64,000 nt of DNA from Macrotis lagotis (GCF_037893015.1 NC_133658.1:281133221-281197220), one strand, 5' to 3'. Positions 22,240 to 34,425 are shown, numbered from the stretch's first letter. Translations and numbers: made by a program. Notes: a model not told the origin generated them from the sequence alone.

Positions 22240-22394
22240 TTTTTTTTTCTTCTTAGTTTTCTTGTAAGGCAATGAGGTTAAGTGGCTTGCCCAAGGCCAC
22301 ACAGCTAGGTAATTATTGTCTGAGGCTGGATTTGAACTCAGTTACTCCTGACTCCAGGGCCGGTGCTCTATCCATTGCACCACCTAGCCACCCC
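22240..22394 (-). mobile_element. WSINE1-type SINE
   Basis: Flanked by TCCAATTAATTTC at 22227-22239 and 22395-22407. Confidence 0.93.
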
Positions 22395-22407
22395 TCCAAT
22401 TAATTTC

Positions 22408-23290
22408 AATATTCCCTATGCCCATAATTGTCTGCATCAATCTGAGACAAACATAAAAACCAAAATGGTTCACACCCTTTCAAGGAACTTACTCCAATTG
22501 ATGAATTAACCCTCTTGAAGGCCTTTCTCTTGGTTTAAACATTGAGTATTATATTTTTCTAGAAAGAAATAATCTTTATTAAAAAAAAATCTTTATAAAA
22601 AATACTTTTACAACAATTGTCTCATTTGATCACTCACTGTAATAGGCCTATGAGGTGTTTAAAAGTATTGATTGTAATCTCTCTTTTACAGATGAGGAAA
22701 TAAGAATTCTCAGAGAATAGAAGTTACTTGCTCAAGCTCACACAGTGATTTATGTGCAGACCTGGGATTAGAACTCTCCCAATTATTGCTGTGGTTTCTC
22801 AAGGACATTTAGTGAGGGGATAGCAGGTAAGGTTCAGATCTGCCTCACCACAGTTTCCTGTGGTTTCTCTCTCTTCTGCTCCCCTAGTACACACAGAGAA
22901 CCAAAGAGTTTCCTCACACCCCAAGGCTAGAGCAACTCCCTTCACTGCTTCGATCCTGTCATGAACTCTCCAATAAAGGGGGACAGCAGGGATTGGAGTC
23001 AGATGCTGTACCCTGGGCATGAAGGCTCTCTTCTCCTCCCCCAAGTGCTGCCAGCTCTTGAGAAATGGGATTCCTTTCCTGGAAATCCAAAGAATTTTTT
23101 TTCTCCTTGCCCTGCCCCCAAGCATCAGAGCACCACATCTCTGGGTGTCCAACCTGCATCTTCTCATCTTGTGTCTTAAGCTGTTAGTCAATTATTCTAG
23201 TCCCAGGGGAGACCAGAGTATAATCATGACCTCAGAGACTCTTCTACCATCATTTCAAGATTTAATATCCATAATAAGGGCCATTGACTC
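22408..23290. other. CORE-SINE remnant, otherwise unassigned
   Basis: 22620-22800 resembles a CORE-SINE in reverse (TTTTACAGATGAGGAAATAAG, CCTGGGATTAGAAC). 22800-23290 is unique, with overlapping short frames on both strands and no domain or splice context. Confidence 0.45.
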
Positions 23291-23299
23291 ATACTGGGA

Positions 23300-23970
23300 A
23301 GCTGCCTAGGTAAATGAAAATAAGTGCTGGACTGAGAGTCAGAAGACCTGGGTTTAGAATCAGTTTGCCACTGTTTATGTTATTTTAGGTAATTCCATTC
23401 TCTCCTCTAGAACTCAGTTGCCTCATACATAAAGTGAGGAGATTGGTCTAGATCATTTCTAATGTCCAATCCACTGGAAGAGGAAATGGCAAACTATTAC
23501 AATATCTTTGCTAAGAAAATTCCATGGACAGTATTGGTATGCTTTGGTTCACAGGGCCATGGAAAGTAGTATGACTGAATAACTAAAGAACAACTTCATA
23601 TACTAGAATATCTATTCAATCTCATTGTACATCACATAAAAATGTACTATTCTTGATCTTTTCCTGTCTAGAGGCAGCTAGGTGGCACACTGGACCTGGA
23701 GTCAAGGAGACCTGAGTTCAAATCTAATCTCTGTATAAGAGTACTAGGTCTGAAGTCAAGAAGATCTGAATTTAGATCCATCCAGCCTCAGATACCTATT
23801 AATTGTGTGACCTGGGCAAGTCACTTAACCTTGTTTGCCTTAGTTTCCTCATCTGTAAAATGAACCAGAGAAGGAAATGGTAAAATATTCCAGCATCTTC
23901 ACTAAGAAAACCCCTAATGGGGTCATGAAGAGTTAAATATAACTGAAATGACTGAACAACAGTGCTAGGT
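23300..23970 (+). mobile_element. two old SINEs in tandem (MAR1/CORE type)
   Basis: 23300-23595 and 23670-23970 both show a tRNA-like head, TTGCCTCATACATAAAGTG or TTTCCTCATCTGTAAAATG, and an end like GACTGAATAACTAAAGAAC / GACTGAACAACAG. The second matches the MAR1-like copies in reverse at 13325 and 30703. Confidence 0.65.
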
Positions 23971-24094
23971 GCCAAGTAGGCAAATTAATAAATGCAACAG
24001 GTCCTCCCAAGAAGTTGACCTTATATGAAGGAGATAATATTTGTGTATAAAAGTGTAGCAAATAAATAGATGAAGAATAATTTTTTTCTTAAAA

Positions 24095-24425
24095 AAAAAG
24101 GTAGCCCATATTCTCAGCAATACAATAATTTAAGACAATTCCAAAGGATTCATGTTAGAAAATGGTATCTACCTCCAAAGAAAGAACTGAAGGATCAAAT
24201 CATACTTTTAAACTTTTAAACTTTCATCATTTTCATTAGTGGTTTTTACAACATGCCTGATGTGGAAATATGTTTTCCATGATCATACATGTATGTTTAA
24301 CCTATATCAAATTGCTTGCCTTCTCAATTCAAGGTTGGGGAGGGAGAGGGAGAGAGAATTTGGAACTCAAATTTTTTAAAAACTAATGTTAAAAATTGCT
24401 TTTACATGTAATTGGAGAAAAAAAC
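24095..24425 (+). mobile_element. L1 3' end
   Basis: TTCTCAGCAATACAATAATTTAAG through the purine block to TTTACATGTAATTGGAGAAA. Confidence 0.75.
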
Positions 24426-24439
24426 TTTAAGTAGTTCGT

Positions 24440-24820
24440 GGGATCACAGATCACAGAATATATTTCCAGGGATGTTAAGAAAGGGACTTCAGAGACTAAT
24501 AAGTCCAACCATATCATTTTTTTTTAGGTTTTTGCAAGGCAAATGGAGTTAAGTGGCTTGCCCAAGGCCACACAGTTAGGTGATTATTAAGTGTCTGAGA
24601 CCGGATTTGAACCCAGGTACACCTGACTCCAAGGCCTGTGCTTTATCCACTATGCCACCTAGCTGTCCCCAACCATATCATTTTACAGATGAGGACACAC
24701 TAAGGTACAGACTAGTTAAGTAACTGTCCAGGGTCACTCAGCAGAACATATCTCTGTGCTTAAATCTTAGTCTTCCTGATTCTTAGTCCTAAACTCTATC
24801 CACCATACAACACTATCTAA
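24440..24820 (-). mobile_element. MIR/CORE-SINE split by a WSINE
   Basis: CATTTTACAGATGAGGACACAC and CAGGGTCACTCAGCAG are MIR core words in reverse. The left part reads GGACTTCAGAGACTAATAAGTCC. Confidence 0.55.
24521..24669 (-). mobile_element. WSINE1-type SINE
   Basis: Flanked by CAACCATATCATTTT at 24506-24520 and 24670-24684 (15 bp, perfect). Confidence 0.94.
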
Positions 24821-24929
24821 AGTTAAATATATAGGGGTGAAGGGCATTAACTAGTTGGGGATTCTTAGGGTATTTTGTTCAAATCTTTCCTTTTCTTGTA
24901 CTATATTCTGTCTTATGGTCTATTTATTT

Positions 24930-25410
24930 TTCATACACATGCTTTTTCTGTGGAGTTTAAATGCAGACCAAAGTTTACTATCTTCAATTTTTTTATCTCT
25001 TTTTTTTAACTATCTTTCAATTTTTGAATTAGGTCATTTTTTCTCTCTAATATTTTTCCTCTTTCATTTGAATGTGATTCTTCTTTCACAACATGAATAA
25101 TATGTACTGATGTTTAATTTGGTTTTAGATGTAGAGTCCATAATACATTTTTTTCTGTCAAGGGGAGGGGAGAGGGAAGGGAGAGAGAAAGATGTAAAAG
25201 AAAAATGATTGTTGAAAACTACCATTACATGTAGTTGGAAAAATAAAGAAAGAAAGGGGGAGAAAGTACATTGTAACTAAAAAAAAAATTATCCTTGCTG
25301 TTGCCCAACCCTGAGAATATAAGCTCCTTGAAGGCAGGAACGATATCATGTTCAAATTTTCCTTGCCCATAGGGGATGCTTAATAAATATTAATTTATTT
25401 GAATTATTGA
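24930..25410 (+). mobile_element. L1 3' end followed by an L2 3' end
   Basis: 24930-25265 is an L1 3'UTR (GTGGAGTTTAAATGCAGACC .. CTACCATTACATGTAGTTGG). 25305-25410 carries the L2 3' words ATAAGCTCCTTGAAGGCAGG and GCTTAATAAATATTAATTTATTTG. Confidence 0.7.
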
Positions 25411-25424
25411 ACTTTCTTATTTAA

Positions 25425-25560
25425 CAGAAGAGGAAAAACAGACACAGAAAATGACACCTGAGGCCTGATTTGACAGACAAAGCAAATGACAGAATCAGGA
25501 TTACAACCCAAGTCTTCAGATTTTAAGACCAACGTTCCTTCTAGAACTGTCTTGTCACGA
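25425..25560 (-). repeat. CORE-SINE remnant
   Basis: GAAGAGGAAAAACAGACACAG and AATCAGGATTACAACCCAAG resemble the SINE core in reverse. Confidence 0.4.
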
Positions 25561-25645
25561 AGACTACTAATTTCAAGTTCCATTGTCACAAGGATTCTAA
25601 CTTCAAGCTCCATCTTGCTGGGTTTCTCTTAAAAAGACTTCTAAT

Positions 25646-25794
25646 TGGGCGGCTAGGTGGTGCAGTGGATAAAGCACCCCCTGGAGTCAGGAGTACCTGG
25701 GTTCAAATCCAGTCTGAGACACTTAATAATTACCTAGCTGTGTGGCCTTGGGCAAGCCACTTAACCCCATTTGCCTTACAAAAACCTAAAGAAA
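25646..25794 (+). mobile_element. WSINE1-type SINE
   Basis: Flanked by AAAAAGACTTCTAAT at 25631-25645 and 25795-25809. Confidence 0.93.
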
Positions 25795-25809
25795 AAAAAG
25801 ACTTCTAAT

Positions 25810-26140
25810 CAACTAATACAATAAGAAAGTAAGGTAATGAATGATAGAAGCTTTCAGGAGAGTTCTCTTCCCTTGCCTCAAATATAGTTGTTTTCCTAAA
25901 TTCAGATCTCTCCTTTCCCTCCTATCCTCACTCCCACCTCATCCTCTATCCATTAGTCACCAAAATTAATCACAAATAATGTTGCAGCTGAATTTAGCAT
26001 TGCTGACAGCAAGGGCCTAGATTTGCACAGATCATGAGTCACCAGTTAAGGTTGTTCTGTCAGAGATTCTGCCCACCTACAATTTTTTCTTGGGTCTAAA
26101 GTTTGCCTACTCACTCTCCTTGATCCTCAACACTATTGCT
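25810..26140. other. unique stretch; possible conserved non-coding element
   Basis: No repeat recognised. 25960-26080 contains TTGCTGACAGCAAG (half-palindrome) and ATGAGTCACC (AP-1-like). Function is unknown. Confidence 0.35.
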
Positions 26141-26144
26141 CTCA

Positions 26145-26900
26145 CCTGCAATTACATGCAATAGTAGGTTTTCAATATTCATCCACTGGCATATTTATGA
26201 GTTCCACATTTTTTCTACCACCTTCCCTTCCTTTCCCCCACCCCATGGTGGCAAACAGGGTGGTAAAAATTGTACATGTATATTTGTCTTTGGCATATTT
26301 ACATATTAGTTATATTATGAAAGAGGAATCAGAACTAAGGGGAAAGAAAAAAAATACATGAGAAAGAAAGGAAAAAACTTTTAAAGTTTTTTTTCTTTAA
26401 ATGAATGTAGGGGGCGGCTAGGTGGCACAGTGGACAGAGCGCTGGCCCTGGAGTCAGGAGTACCTGGGTTCAAATCTGGCCTCAGACATTTAATAATTAC
26501 CTAGCTGTGTGGCCTTGGGCAAGCCACTTAACCTCATTGCCTTGAAAAATCTAAAAAAAAAAAATGAATGTAATATGCTTTGCTCTTCATTCAGACTCCA
26601 TTGTTTTTTCCCTCTGGATGAGAAACCTCCATAGCAGGTCTCTCAGGATTGTCCTTGATCTCTGACCTGCTGAGAGAAGATGCATCCATCATAGCTGATC
26701 ATCTCACAGTGTTGTTGTTAATATGTACAATGATCTCTTGGTTCTGCTCACTTCACTCAGCGTGCTCTACTTTGTTCACATGAATGTATATGTACAACTT
26801 TTACCACACTACAACTCATAAATTTGCCAATGGATGAATATTGAAAATCTACCATTGCATTTAATTGGAAACATAATAAAAGATTTCAATTAAAAAAGAA
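26145..26900. mobile_element. L1 3' end (-) adjoining an L1 3' end (+)
   Basis: 26145-26765 is a reverse L1 3'UTR, split by a WSINE (26410-26561). 26766-26900 is a forward L1 3' terminus (CAATGGATGAATATTGAAAATC). Both carry the same 3' terminal sequence, so they face away from each other. Confidence 0.7.
26410..26561 (+). mobile_element. WSINE1-type SINE in L1
   Basis: Flanked by AAATGAATGTA at 26399-26409 and 26562-26572. Confidence 0.93.
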
Positions 26901-27099
26901 AGAAAATTGGTGGAAGAGCATAAAGTTTTTTTTAAGGGTTGGGAAAATTTATAGACAAAGGAAATCATTCCATCCTTCTTTTTGACATTCCTAGTATGAA
27001 TAACCTATTGTCCCTTAACACATTAGGAATGTAATCATACTGGCCTCAAAGGTGGTTTGAGATTTGAGTATAGAAATGTGTATTTCATCATATTTCCAA

Positions 27100-27720
27100 C
27101 ATATCCAAGCATCCTCCTTTATAAAACATGTCCTGCTTGAACACTTACAATGACATAACCCTCTGAGGCAGCCAATGCCATCGCTACTTAATTGTTAGGA
27201 AGGTGTTCCTTCTATTGATCTCAAAGCCTTCTTCTAACTTACACTCATTGATCCTAGCTCTACCTTCTGGAGTCATGTATATTTGTTCTCTCTAGTGCAT
27301 TGTTTGTCTTTCATTCTCAAAGAAGACCATGACATCAGGGAGGTAATGCCATAGCAGGTACATGAATTAATTGGATTTGGTTGAGGGGGTACTGTGCTAA
27401 ATCATCAGCCTCACTTTCTCCTCCAGTCATCTGGGTCCAGAGGCCAGTTAGGAATCAGGATGCCTGGAGATGATCCTGGGTGTGAGGCATCAGGGTTGTG
27501 ACAGTTAGTGTCAAACACCTGAGGCCTGATTTGAATTTAGATTCCCCAGGGCTAGTGCTCTATCTACTGCACCACCTATATGCCCTATTCCTCTTGTGAA
27601 TGATGATCCTTCAAATATATGATGAAAGCCTTCAGATCCATCCCAGGCTCTCTGCTCCAGGCTGAACTTTTCCAGATCCTTCAAGAATTGTTACATGAGT
27701 TTGAGTTCTTACCTACCTCC
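27100..27720 (-). mobile_element. L3/CR1-clade LINE 3' region, split by an old SINE
   Basis: Reads CCTTCTATTGATCTCAAAGCC, ACACTCATTGATCCTAGCTC, then after the SINE CCTTCAAATATATGATGAAAG and CTGCTCCAGGCTGAACTTTTCC, the reverse of the CR1/L3 3' region as known from birds and mammals. Confidence 0.6.
27300..27590 (-). mobile_element. older tRNA-headed SINE with long 3' body (MAR1/MON1-like)
   Basis: TTTGTCTTTCATTCTCAAAGAAG .. CATCTGGGTCCAGAGGCCAG .. GGGCTAGTGCTCTATCTACTG: reverse of the SINE at 10672-10937. Confidence 0.7.
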
Positions 27721-27830
27721 CAAGATTGCTGAAATAATAATTGTAAAGCACTTAGCACACTGTCATACAAGAGCTATATACATGTTAGTATCATTACTAT
27801 TGCTATTATTATTATTTTAGTTGCCTGATT
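27690..27830 (+). repeat. MIR 3' end
   Basis: AATTGTAAAGCACTTAGCACAC .. GAGCTATATACATGTTAG and an ATT-rich end. Confidence 0.55.
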
Positions 27831-28519
27831 ACTTGTCAGTTTACATTCCTAAATATGACATCTCAAAGTAGCTGCCATTATCAAATTGTCATCTTAGGAG
27901 GGCAGGGGATCTCTTTCTCTGTTCTGGATAGTGCACTTAAATTAATGTAGCTTAAGGCTGTACTAGCTTTGAACCTGGTAGTCACCCTTGTTTTATGGTG
28001 AATTTGTGGTTAACTAAAGAACCTCCCACCCCTCTCTTAAATTTTTATTTGCAGCAATCAACATAGGAAAGATTTTTGGGGTCTGAGTCTATTTTAGGTC
28101 CTTCACATGATGCCATATTTATAATAGAACTCATTTATTTATAGTAGAACTCATTACCCACCGCAAAACTATCCCCTCTCTAAACTTTCGCAGTTGTCCT
28201 GAAGGCAGAACCATCTTTCAGTCACCCAAATGTACAACTTTTGAGAATGAATGAATATTGAAAATCTACCTTCTTTATCTTGTGCTCTTCTTTATCTTGT
28301 ACTCCATTCCCTGCTCCATCTCCTGATTGTCTCCATCAGCACAGACACCATACTAGTCCAGGCCTTAATCATTTCTTACTGGAACTATTGCAATAGCTTT
28401 CAAAATGGTCTCTCTCCTTAGCAGTCTCTCTCTCTCCCCTTCCTAATTCTTCATTCATACTATGATCAAATTGTACTCTTAAAATATAAGTCTGACAAAG
28501 TCACCCTCTCCTCAGAAAT

Positions 28520-28669
28520 AATTTTTTTAGCTTTTACAAGGCAATGGGGTTAAGTGACTTGACCAAGGTCACACAGCTAGGCAATTATTTTGTGTCTGAG
28601 ACTGGATTTGAACTCAGGTCCTCCTGATTCCAGGGCTGGTGCTCTATCCACTGAGCCACTTAGCTGCCC
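28520..28669 (-). mobile_element. WSINE1-type SINE in L2
   Basis: Flanked by CTCCTCAGAAAT at 28508-28519 and 28670-28681. Confidence 0.92.
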
Positions 28670-29172
28670 CTCCTCAGAAATCTTTAATGACTTCTGAATA
28701 CCTTTATGATAAAAATACAAATTCTTCAGCTTGGAATTTAACTATCTTCTTCCACAATTTGGTTTAAACCTACCTTTCCATTCTTATTTCATTACAGTCA
28801 TCTATTTCACTTCATGAGGGTTAAGGGCGTGGTTTCCCACAACCTGAAAAATCTGCATAAAAATTTTTGGTTTTCCCTTCATATCAGAGAAGTCTGAATT
28901 ATCATGCTATTTAAAAATAAAACATGAAGATATTATACAGTACTATACATATATTTTATGCATTTCTAATCTTCAAACTTTTTGTGTGTCATTTGTTAGC
29001 CTTTGTGTGTCACTTGCAGCTCTGTAAAATTCCAAAATTCTCATTTAGTTTCCAAAGTCATCCCATGATATGTTGAAACCAAGATGGAAAAAGTCATGAT
29101 GTGGAAGGGATTACTGTACTTCTCTTCTTGCACTCTTTATTCCAATGAAGTGTCCTGTTAGTTGTACATTTT

Positions 29173-29324
29173 TTTAGGGTTTTTTTTGCAAGGCAAATGG
29201 GGTTAAGTGGCTTGCCCAAGGCCACACAGCTAGGTAATTATTAAGTGTCTGAGATCGGATTTGAACCCAGGTACTCCTGACTCCAAGGCTGGTGCTTTAT
29301 CCACTATGCCACCTAGCTGCCCCG
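29173..29324 (-). mobile_element. WSINE1-type SINE in L2
   Basis: Flanked by TGTACATTTT at 29163-29172 and 29325-29334. Confidence 0.92.
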
Positions 29325-29660
29325 TGTACATTTTCTTTATATGGAATTTGCTCCTCTCCTCCTTGTTTTTGCTTGGGTTATTTCCCACATCCATCCTTCT
29401 AACTTGTAACTTCCCCGAAGCACATATAGAATCCTTCTTTATCCCTTCATTTATTTGTGTTCTATCCTTATTGAAATTGCCTTGTATTACTTTGTCCATA
29501 TATGACTTTTACTTCCTTATATTATATGTATCCATTTCCCCCTTTCACCCATTATAATGTAATTCACTGGGACTTTTAGTTTTGATATATCTCCAACACC
29601 TAGCACAATGCCTCTTACCTAGGAGGTGCTTAAATGAATGTTTGTTGAATTGAATTGTTA

Positions 29661-30028
29661 TTGAATAGTATGTGTAAGATTCATTTCCATCTCTTAAAGC
29701 TATATCATCAAAACACAAGAGTTCTTATAGATCTTGCTCCCTGGTTTGGCTGTCTACAGGGGAAAGAGGTGGAAAACCAGACATCTGAGAGAACAGATTT
29801 CCCAGAAAATCATTTCCAGTTAATATATCACATGCACATACAAGCATAGTTAGAGAAACTGATTTGGTTGGTAAGAAAAAAAAATATTCCTTGCTTGGAG
29901 AAAATGAAGATGGCAGCTTGCTATAGTTTAAGAGTCAGAAGATTCAGGTTCAAATATGCCTTCTAATATGTTCTTTCTAGGTAACCTTGGTCACTAATAG
30001 TTATAATGGTAATGATGATGATATTAAT
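29661..30028. other. unassigned stretch
   Basis: No gene. A possible MIR head lies near 29920-29990 (AGAGTCAGAAGATTCAGG). Confidence 0.4.
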
Positions 30029-30029
30029 A

Positions 30030-30395
30030 ACAATATCTATCATTTATAAGGCACTTTAAGGTTTTCAGAGTGCTTTATAAATATTATCACATTTGATCCT
30101 AACAACAACCATAGTAGGCAGATGTCATTATTATCCCCATTTTTAAGATGATAAAACTGAGGGCAATAGAGGTTGAATGATTTGCCCAGAGTCACATAGC
30201 TATTAAGTACTTAATATCTGAATTTGGATTCAAATCTTCCTGACTGCAGGTTCAGGTTCTACTGTGTCACTTGGCGGCTTAGGCCAAGTCACTTGATCTC
30301 CCTTAGTCTTGGCTTCCTCTTCTTTAAAATGAGGACCTTGGTCTAGATGGTGTCTGAGATCCTTTCCAGCTTTAGATCTATAATTCTGAGTGAGG
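30030..30395. mobile_element. CORE-SINE (-) joined to a MIR-like 3' part (+)
   Basis: 30030-30275: ATTATCACATTTGATCC, ATTATCCCCATTTTTAAGATG and TTTGCCCAGAGTCACATAGC in reverse. 30280-30395: AAGTCACTTGATCTCCC .. AAAATGAGGACCTTGG .. GATCCTTTCCAGC forward. Confidence 0.6.
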
Positions 30396-30702
30396 AACTG
30401 CTTATAATAACCAGAGAAATCCTCTAAGCTGAGAATTCTTCTATAATCTCCTCTCTTCCTTATTTATTCTCCATTACAGTAGAAGTCACATTAACAAAGA
30501 TGACTCTGGAAGGGAAGGGAAGTAAGGAAGAGAACAGGAAGCTAGAGGGAAAGAGAGATCATTAAGTAATGGAATGCTACCCAGAGTCATATGTAGAAAA
30601 GACTTTGTATTTCCTGAGATCTCCATAGGAGCAGTGATTGGGTTAACACTTTGACCAGCATGGTAAACAGCTCCTATGAGATTAAGACATAGAAGGAATA
30701 GT

Positions 30703-30958
30703 TGTTATTGTTGTTCAGTCATTTCAGTTGTGTTCAATTCTTTACAACTCCCATTTGGGGTTTTCTTGGCAAAGATACTGTTGTGTTTTGCCACATTTCT
30801 CTAGTCCATTTTACAGATAAGGAAACCAAGGCAAGCAGACTTATATGATTTGCCTAGGTCACACAGCTAGTAAGTATCTGAGGCAAGATATGAACTCATG
30901 AAGGTGAGTCTTCTTGATTCCAGACCTAGCACTCTATCCATCGTGCCACCCACTTTCC
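30703..30958 (-). mobile_element. MAR1-like CORE-SINE
   Basis: GTTGTTCAGTCATTTCAG, GGGTTTTCTTGGCAAAGATAC, core CATTTTACAGATAAGGAAACC and the head ACTCTATCCATCGTGCC. A complete reverse copy. Confidence 0.8.
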
Positions 30959-30959
30959 C

Positions 30960-31640
30960 CACAAGAAAATGTAGTATTGCAGAGAACTGAAACTGTCCTG
31001 AAGCTCAACTTGACACAGATGACAATGACCCTTCATGTCCTGAGACCACAAGAAAGCAAGATTCATCAGAATAAATCAGAAATACCAGTACCCCACCTAA
31101 TGGAAATGCTTCAGTACATATGGTGCTGATCACCACAATTGTTCATTAAATGGACTGAAGAGATGAATGCTTCTATTGTGCACCAGTACTACATAATGAC
31201 AAAAATTGGAAACAGATCTTACTGCTTATGGGCAAATACTTTTGGTTGCTTTTTTTTTCAATATTATCTTCAGCTCCAAATTACACAGATCAATTTGCAG
31301 ATCAATCCAGGACAATTGTAAAAAAAAATGACTTCATGCCTACACACACATTTGAAGATATAAGAGTACAAATTGAAGAATTACTTGAGTCTGGAGAGTG
31401 AACCTGGAGACACTGGAAATCTGCAATTAACACAAACTCTAGAAGTGCTACTGAATGATGAAATGGATGACAAAAATAATGCCTTACTCTTAATGATTGT
31501 TTGAAAAGATGATCATACTTAGAATGGAATTTTTAAAAGTTCTTTTGATGGTTTGATGACATGAATTTAACCAATAGACTAACTATACCAAAACAGAATA
31601 ATTCAAAAAGTTGAAATCTGCTATAGCATCATGACAGAAA
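30960..31640 (+). other. unassigned; possibly the 5' part of the R4-like LINE
   Basis: Two consecutive open frames (30914-31129, 31139-31321) cover most of it, with PVPHLMEMLQYIW and EMNASIVHQYYIMTKIG. It borders the R4-like sequence, but I cannot align it with confidence to that clade. Confidence 0.3.
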
Positions 31641-31649
31641 TAATAACTA

Positions 31650-31890
31650 ATAATAACTGACATCGATATATTATTTTAAGGTTTATAAAGATCTTTGCAA
31701 ATATTATCTCATTTTATTTCTATGACATCTTAGGAGGTAGGCTCTGTAATTATCTCCATTTTACAAATAAGGAAAATTAAGTGATTTGCCCAAGATCATA
31801 CAGCTACAAAGTGTTTGAGGCAAGATTTGAACTCAGATCTTGACTTTGGGTCCAAAAATTATCTGCTATATCATATAGCTGTTGAATAAA
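31650..31890 (-). mobile_element. CORE-SINE / MIR-like
   Basis: ATTATCTCATTTTATTTC, ATCTCCATTTTACAAATAAGG and GATTTGAACTCAGATCTTG in order. Confidence 0.6.
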
Positions 31891-32109
31891 GTACTTCTCC
31901 CAAAATATTGGATAGAGAGTATAAAAACATTTCAGAATTTGAATATTATAATAATACATGAGATAGTTGTTGTGTTAAGTCCATAGGAGAAAACGTAGAA
32001 TTAAGTAGGAATTCTGTTGAGGTTGGGTATCAAATACCACCACAGCAGAAGCATCTGGAGAAAATTGTTGAAGACTTGTGGAAAGACATTGGAAGATTAT
32101 CTCAATGTC

Positions 32110-32345
32110 TAATTGATACAGATGGCACATGGATAGAACACTGGCCTTGAAATCAGGAAGACTCATTTTCATGAATTCAAATCTGGCTTCAGACACTTAC
32201 CAATTGTGTGACCCTGGGCAAGTCACTTGCCTTTCTCATTCATAAAATGAGCTAGAAAAAAATGGCAAATCATTCCAGTGTCTTTGCCAAGAAAACCCTA
32301 AATGAGATCATGAAGAATAGGATGTAATTGAAAAATGGCTGGCCA
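32110..32345 (+). mobile_element. MAR1-like CORE-SINE within the R4-like LINE
   Basis: Head GATGGCACATGGATAGAACAC, B-box-like TTCAAATCTGG, core, and TTTGCCAAGAAAACCCTAAATG. Confidence 0.72.
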
Positions 32346-32584
32346 AACTGATATACCAGAATCCTTTAATGCCATATCACCTAGTTAAAGGTAAAAGAAA
32401 ATATCCAGAAAACAAAAGTATATCAGAAGTTTTTGATACCCTTAATCAACAAGAGATTCAATGAGTCAAAGCAGGATAAAGACCAAAATAAACTATTCCA
32501 TATCAACTCAGAATTTTACTACATAGGCTTAAGTAGCAAAAAAAATCAGAGGAGAGAGAAAATTCATTAAAAAATAAGATGTGA

Positions 32585-32734
32585 AGGGGCAGCTAGGCAG
32601 TGCAGTGGATAGAGGCCTGGGAGTCAGGAAGACCTGAATTCAAATCTACCCTCAGAAGCTTAATAATTACCTAGCTGTGTGACCTTGGGCAAGTCACTTA
32701 GCCACATTGCCTTGCCAAAAACAAACAAACAAAA
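32585..32734 (+). mobile_element. WSINE1-type SINE at the L1 5' junction
   Basis: Flanked by AAGATGTGA at 32576-32584 and 32735-32743. The left copy overlaps the 17-bp duplication of the neighbouring L1. Confidence 0.9.
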
Positions 32735-33578
32735 AAGATGTGAGAACTGACCAAGATGGCAGAAAGAAACCAGGCATTGTTTTAAGTTCTCCCGGCTTTC
32801 CCTCAGAATGAACATGAGTCAAGCCTCTTAACAGATTTTGGATCCACAGAACCCAGAGAAGAACCTAGGAGAACATCTCATAGCAGGATCTGTCACAGGG
32901 AGCCTGGCAGTGTCAGGGGTAGATAGCAGATACCAGTGCAGGGGCAGTGGGTGAAACTGGGGGACTGAGAGCAGCAGAAGTGTTTGCTAGGACAGCAGGT
33001 GGGAGAGCTCCAGCAAGGCAGTCTAGACATGATTCAGCTGGTTCAGCTAGTCTGGAAGACCTGGGTAGCAAGCCCTCTTGTTTCTAGTTGAGTCCCCCAC
33101 CCCATTCCTGTGAGAGATCCTGATTTTCTATAAAACAAACACAGTACAGCCTCCAGGTGTTTGCAACTTGCCCCAAGGCTCAGGTGTAGGTGGCAAATCT
33201 TCACCAGTGATGATTGCTGATTAAGTTAATCAACTGTCTCCTGGAAGGGCCCAGCCCACATTGTGAGAGGACAGCCAAGATCCTGCCTGTCCCTCCCCAC
33301 TCCCCAAGACCTGAGGAGTGGGCCACTAATCAATTTCACAGACAATCCAGAGAAAGCTTCTGGTATCACTTATAGGCCAATCTACTGAGTAACCCTCTGG
33401 ATTGGGCAAGGACTTTAGGGATCTCAACACTGAAGGTCTGTAAACCAGCCCCTCCCCACCACAAGACCCTAGGGAAAAGGCCCCAAATTAAGAAAGGCCA
33501 GCACAAAGCAGGGTCCACTGAATGTTTCCTTGAAGAAAAAGATCCTAAATCAGAGAGGACTGGAGCTTCAGAAGACAA

Positions 33579-34425
33579 TATGAATTGGCCTCTGGCCCAG
33601 AAAGACTTCTTAGAAGAGATCAGAAAGGTGTTTAAAAATTAAATGGAAAAACTGGGAAAAGAAATGCAAGAGAAAATTAACATCTTACAAGAAGAAAACA
33701 AATCCTTTGAAAATACAATTGGAAAAGTGCAAAAAGAAAATAATTCTCTCAAAAATACAATTGGGCAAATTCAATTGTCTTTTTCTAAAGACAACTCCTT
33801 CAAAAATAGAATTGACCAATTGGAAAGTAAATGAAGAAAACACTTCTCTAAAAAAAAAGATTGGAATTGTGGAAACTAATGACTTCATGAAATACTAAGA
33901 ATCTGTTAAACATAATCAAAAAATTAAAAAAAAAAGAAAATGCTCATCAGCAAAGCAGCAGACCTAGAAAATAGATCCAGTAAAGAGAATTTAAGTGTCA
34001 TAGAACTTCCTGAAAACCTTGAAGAGAAAAAATCCTGGACTCCATATTTCAGGATAAAGTGAAGAATTACCCTGATATCCTGGAAGCAGAGGGCAAAATA
34101 GTCATTGAAAGAATACATTGATCCCCTCCTGAAAGGGATCCCAAAATAATAACACTAAAGAATATTGTAACCAAACTCCATAAATAACAGATCAAGAGAA
34201 TCCTGTAAGCAGCCAGGAAGAGACAATTCAAATACCAAGGAGTCACAGTCAGGATTACACAGGACCTGACTGCATCAATATTAAGGGATCGAAGGGCATA
34301 TAATATTCTGGAGAGCAAGGGAGTATGGAATGCAGTCAAGAATTCACTATCCAGCAAAACTGAGCCTTCTCTTCCAGCTGAAAAGATGTACATTTAACAA
34401 AATAGAAGACTTTTGACTTTTTTCC
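33579..34425 (+). pseudogene. L1 ORF1 pseudogene
   Basis: Decayed frame: MEKLGKEMQEKINILQEENK starts at 33643, followed by coiled-coil repeats (ENTIGKVQKENNSLKNTIGQ), then out-of-frame RRM and C-terminal pieces. It aligns by order with the HAL1 ORF1 at 3461. Confidence 0.78.

Larger units (their letters stand above)
28280..29660 (+). pseudogene. L2 LINE: late ORF2 to 3' end, with two WSINEs
   Basis: CAGGCCTTAATCATTTCTTAC and GGAACTATTGCAATAGC encode the L2 QALIISHLDYCNS motif. The 3' end CACCTAGCACAATGCCTC .. GAATGTTTGTTGAATTG is at 29595-29655. Stops are frequent; the middle (28800-29110) is weakly matched. Confidence 0.68.

Noticed and set aside
22799..23309. 130- and 96-codon overlapping frames as an exon
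   Set aside because: No recognisable domain, no consistent splice sites, frames on both strands.
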